Assembly (NCBI GenBank): GCA_019677205.1
Contig: JAAMXY010000376.1
Span: 1-56,989 of the forward strand
Source of the DNA: Pinguiococcus pyrenoidosus
Taxonomy: Eukaryota > Sar > Pinguiophyceae > Pinguiochrysidales > Pinguiochrysidaceae
Direction of reading: 5' to 3'
Length of the DNA: 56,989 bases
Shown: positions 54,408 through 56,989 of the stretch, piece by piece
Position numbering within the stretch: the first letter of the stretch is position 1
How the letters are laid out: each line of letters begins with the position of its first letter
Position numbers and translations under genes: made by a program
Notes under the pieces: generated by a model
Told to the model about the DNA's origin: nothing
The model's input: only the letters and a program-made list of their open reading frames with translations
The model's database searches: none

Positions 54408-54805
54408 TTACGCCCTGTCCGACTTCGCCTTCCCCTCCTCGCGCAGTTCGTGCTGCCTCTTAACTATTGCTCTGGCCAGCTCCTCGTGGAACCTTTGCTT
54501 GTCGTGCTCATGGTTCTTCTTGCGCTCTATTGCCTTTGAGGAACACAGACCAAGAGAGAGAGAGAGAGAGAGAGACAGAGAACCAGAGAGAAAGAGAGTC
54601 ATTTGCACACAGGCCGACAGGATGAGTCTCTATCATTCCGGAAGAAGCACAGGCATCGTCATTGTCGTACCCTCGTCTTTGCTAGCTGAGCACCTAGCAT
54701 CGGGGGCACGAGAAATATGGCGAACAGCGACAAACCCCACAGAAGCTGAGTGGTCGCTGGAGATCGTAGCCACCGCGGCCTGCGACCATTCCAGCGATCA
54801 CCCAT
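54408..54805 (-). CDS. Small single-span membrane protein, 86 aa, unknown
   Basis: Minus-strand exons 54805-54671 and 54533-54408, joined in phase 0. The intron starts GTACGA and ends in a pyrimidine tract that includes the (CT)n run, with a CAAAG acceptor. The protein starts MGDRWNGRRPRWLRSP, basic, then one hydrophobic helix (LLWGLSLFAIFLVPPMLGAQ, ~22-42), then a charged helix (IERKKNHEHDKQRFHEELAR) to the end. A short basic N-terminus, one span and a charged coiled tail resemble small mitochondrial inner-membrane subunits or assembly factors, but I recognise no family. Both exons are too short to stand out as long frames. It is convergent with IFT81. Confidence 0.55.
54553..54577. repeat. 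(AG)n microsatellite
   Basis: Pure AG dinucleotide run of about twelve units, flanked by imperfect AG. It lies within the predicted intron of the 86-aa gene, where on the minus strand it forms the pyrimidine tract upstream of the acceptor. Confidence 0.93.
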
Positions 54806-55910
54806 CACACAACGGGGGCCTCCCTCGACCTCTTCAGCACCTCCCGAGCAGCCTTGAGCGCTCTTCGAAAACGGGCTTTCCTTGACTTCGGGGGAGGGCT
54901 CGAGGACGCCAAAAAGGAAACACGCCTGTCACTCCGAGGGAGGGCTGCACCTTAACGCATACTAAGTTGCAATAAAATGAGGCGCGCAGGCGTGGCCGTG
55001 AAGTCCAGCTACTCGTAAGCGGTGCTAGCTGGCGTTGACGCCGTTCTGTGCGTGTTCATCCTTCCGCCTCCTTCCGTCACTCGATGCGCAATTTCGATCC
55101 TGTGGAAACAGTCTCCTGGGCAGTATACTGAACCCAGGTATTCAAGACAGACACTATAGTCGGCGGAAGGCTACAGTACAGTATTCGTGATTCGTGAACC
55201 AGCGCGCAGTGCTCCTGTCGGGTGTCGGGTGTCGGGTGGGATGGTACTAGTACTACCAGCAACTGCAGCTTCTACCTATTGATACTGTAGTCGGCCTTCC
55301 TTTTGCTTCGGACTTCGCAGCGAAGGCAGCTTCGACTCTGGGATGCTTCGACGTTCGATGATGGGGGACCAAGTTCCTGCTTCTCTCTCCCGGCCGGTTC
55401 TCAGTTGTCAGCCCTGTCATAAAAGGGATCAAGCAGCCCCTTGCTGTCATCGGTGGAAACAGGGACGCTTTCGACCTTGGACTTCGCTCTTCGCTTCGCT
55501 CTCATACCATCGAAGCCTGTTGTGTGTGAGGGTCGCGGCATCTCTCCTTGGGCCATCGCCACTTCGCCACCTCTAGAAGCTGCTTGTGTGCGAAAGCAGG
55601 AGCTTGTGGTACGCCAGGCTTTCCGATCCGTGCGACGCGCTGTTGTGCTGCAAAGCTGCAGGATCTTTGAACGTGGACCGAACTTGCAGTTCCTGCTAGG
55701 ACCTTGTACTCCCCAACGCCGCAACGACGCCCTTGCTTTCGACTCTGCGCCGCAGCCGCCGGCCCGTGAACGTGCATCCGCGCGAGCTTTTCGGTCGTGG
55801 CAAAGATCTTCAGCTCCGAAGCTGCAGAGCCGCAGGCGGCGGACGCGTACTTCGAAGTGGATCTGCTGCAGGCTGGGGGATGCGCCCAACCCCCAGCTCG
55901 TCGGAACGAC
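54806..55910. other. Divergent intergenic region, ~1.1 kb
   Basis: A head-to-head spacer between the 86-aa gene and the unknown gene on the right. It includes a short TGTCGGG triplication (55216-55239). Long open frames cross 55400-55900 on both strands but are unconvincing. Part of the region (from about 55800) may be an upstream exon of the next gene. Confidence 0.4.
55216..55239. repeat. 7-bp tandem repeat (TGTCGGG)3
   Basis: Three exact copies of TGTCGGG followed by TGGG. It is short and intergenic, and it is not an array of telomeric length. Confidence 0.8.
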
Positions 55911-56339
55911 ATGGTGCTCCAGATCATAGTACTGAGGAATCATCTCGTCGCGGAAGGCATGCCGCGAAGGCAGCGACACCAGGCGAAGCTCGGCGACAAA
56001 AGCGCCATCGTGATCGAGACGGATTGCATCTTCGATTTCTACCAGTACGTGGTGACGAATGCCTCTCCGTTTGACGTGTGCTTCGTCCAGACAAGCCAGG
56101 AGGACATCGACGACAGGTAAAAACAATAGCGCTTTGCTCTGCTTCTCTTGGTCTGTCCTAAGTTTCTTCCTTCTCCGCTTCTTCCCTCATGGCGACGTGG
56201 TCACAGGATCGACTTCATTCGGCGGATAAAGAAGCTCTCGAACAAGCCACAAGTCTATGTCGCTGTACCCGCGCGCGACCTGGGCGACATGCAGGTTTCG
56301 AGGCTCTACCTGGATTTCAACTACCTCCTGACAGAGTGA
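55911..56339 (+). CDS. Unknown conserved-looking protein, two exons
   Basis: Exons 55911-56116 and 56207-56339; the 90-bp intron is GT-AG and its phase (2) matches, joining QEDIDD to RIDFIRRIKKL through a shared Arg codon. From ATG 55911 this gives 112 aa (MVLQIIVLRNHLVAEGM...). The same frame is open upstream to about 55800 with plausible sequence (AADAYFEVDLLQAGG), so an earlier exon may exist. Content: SAIVIETDCIFDFYQYVV and PQVYVAVPARDLGDMQVSRL look like folded alpha/beta sequence, with no signal peptide or membrane span. At the end, CTGACAGAG is followed by TGAGTA, so either the protein stops at 56339 or a GTGAGT donor leads to further exons. I do not recognise the family. Confidence 0.5.
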
Positions 56340-56355
56340 GTACCTACGAGGCGAA

Positions 56356-56989
56356 TCAAGCAGCTTTCAAAGTCCTGCAGACTCCCCTTGACTTTCGCCG
56401 AAGTCGACCTGCACCGGTTTCACTACTGCGTCCGCAGCAAAGGCTTCCCGGCTGAGCCCACTCGGCGTCTCCCCAGGATGCCACCTCTCGCACGGATTTC
56501 ACCAGGGGTTGCCGGGGAAGCTGAAAGCTGCAAGGTATCAAATCATCGAGGGGAGAGGCGGGCTCATGCGACTCGTCCGCGACTTCCTCAGTTGCTGGGA
56601 AACCTCTGTCTGGACGCAACACGATCCTCGTGTTCGACCTTGGGTGCTTGACCTCTGCCTTGAGTGTGTCGTCCCTGGTGCAAACCGCCAGAAAGGGACA
56701 CGAGTTGTGCAGATAGCTCCTCGCCTGATACCGCCAGCCACCCCGCTGTTTCAGCATGCGCTGGAGGCTCTCATGCATCGTGGCTATGGCGAGAGGGTGC
56801 TCGTCGAGGCCAAGCGCATAGAAGCCAATTCGGTGGTTCTTCCATTGCATTCGTGAGATCTGGGTGCTTCTCAGCATGTTGCGAATGTTGGACCCGTGCC
56901 GGTTTCGCGGACCACCGTCCACCGGCAGGATGAAGCGCGTCGCGCCAGCGATGCAGAGCTCGAACGCGCTGCCGATCCAGTGCGTCCCG
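56356..56989 (-). CDS. Possible partial gene running off the right edge
   Basis: The minus-strand frame is open from the window edge to 56356. Its first part (HWIGSAFELCIAGATRFILP, HRIGFYALGLDEHPLAIATM) is more protein-like than the Arg/Ser-rich remainder. The gene may be spliced within this stretch. Plus-strand frames over the same bases are of similar length, so strand is not certain. No family recognised. Confidence 0.3.
   Translation of the reverse strand, partial: GTHWIGSAFELCIAGATRFILPVDGGPRNRHGSNIRNMLRSTQISRMQWKNHRIGFYALGLDEHPLAIATMHESLQRMLKQRGGWRYQARSYLHNSCPFLAVCTRDDTLKAEVKHPRSNTRIVLRPDRGFPATEEVADESHEPASPLDDLIPCSFQLPRQPLVKSVREVASWGDAEWAQPGSLCCGRSSETGAGRLRRKSRGVCRTLKAA

Noticed and set aside
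55401-56126. 241-aa minus-strand open frame
   Set aside because: It is antisense to the spliced gene at 55911-56339, whose intron phase and sequence look better. It is low complexity in its C-terminal half.

Overview
This window is nuclear DNA of a photosynthetic, flagellated eukaryote, very probably an alga with a secondary (complex) plastid. The evidence is GC-rich coding sequence interrupted by short GT-AG introns (mostly 59-120 bp); plastid proteins (gyrase A, Rieske FeS, a Ski2/ISE2-type helicase, a small plastid-like membrane protein) that start with a secretory-type signal peptide; and several ciliary genes (SPEF1/CLAMP, DRC5/TCTE1, IFT81). A green alga or plant is unlikely because of the signal peptides. 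I cannot decide between stramenopile, haptophyte, cryptophyte and photosynthetic alveolate. I saw no rRNA, tRNA, CRISPR array or intact transposon, but small RNAs cannot be excluded by eye.

Layout, left to right: XRRA1-like LRR protein (+), SPEF1 (-), CDC5L splicing factor (+), ARM-like protein (-), a 1935-aa repeat scaffold with C-terminal Tudor-like and PH-like domains (+), V-ATPase subunit c (-), kinesin (+), plastid gyrase A (-), UBC6-type E2 (+), plastid Ski2/ISE2-like helicase (-), two-pore K+ channel (+), IMPACT/YIH1 (-), giant 2107-aa organellar PPR-like protein (+), plastid mTERF-like small membrane protein (+), pterin-4a-carbinolamine dehydratase (-), Rieske PetC (+), SFI1-like coiled coil (-), DRC5 (+), TIM17/22/23-family protein (-), IFT81 (+), an 86-aa single-span membrane protein (-), an unknown gene (+) and a possible partial gene at the right edge (-). 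Many exon joins given here were built by hand. I accepted them when phases matched on both sides and the joined protein matched the known family.

Two larger-scale patterns stand out. Genes alternate strand almost perfectly (20 of 21 neighbouring pairs), so intergenic spaces alternate between divergent promoters and convergent tails. AT-rich islands occur in most divergent spaces and in none of the convergent ones. The most novel protein is the repeat scaffold at 10518-16747: about a dozen copies of a short amphipathic motif (core S-F-Q-E-R-L), most preceded by a basic kinase-type site, separated by disordered spacers and followed by Tudor-like and PH-like domains.

The genes do not form a pathway. 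Functional groups are cilium/centriole (SPEF1, DRC5, IFT81, SFI1-like, possibly the kinesin), plastid (GyrA, PetC, ISE2-like, mTERF-like, perhaps the E2), mitochondrion (TIM17-family, possibly the giant PPR-like protein) and housekeeping (CDC5L, V-ATPase c, IMPACT, carbinolamine dehydratase).
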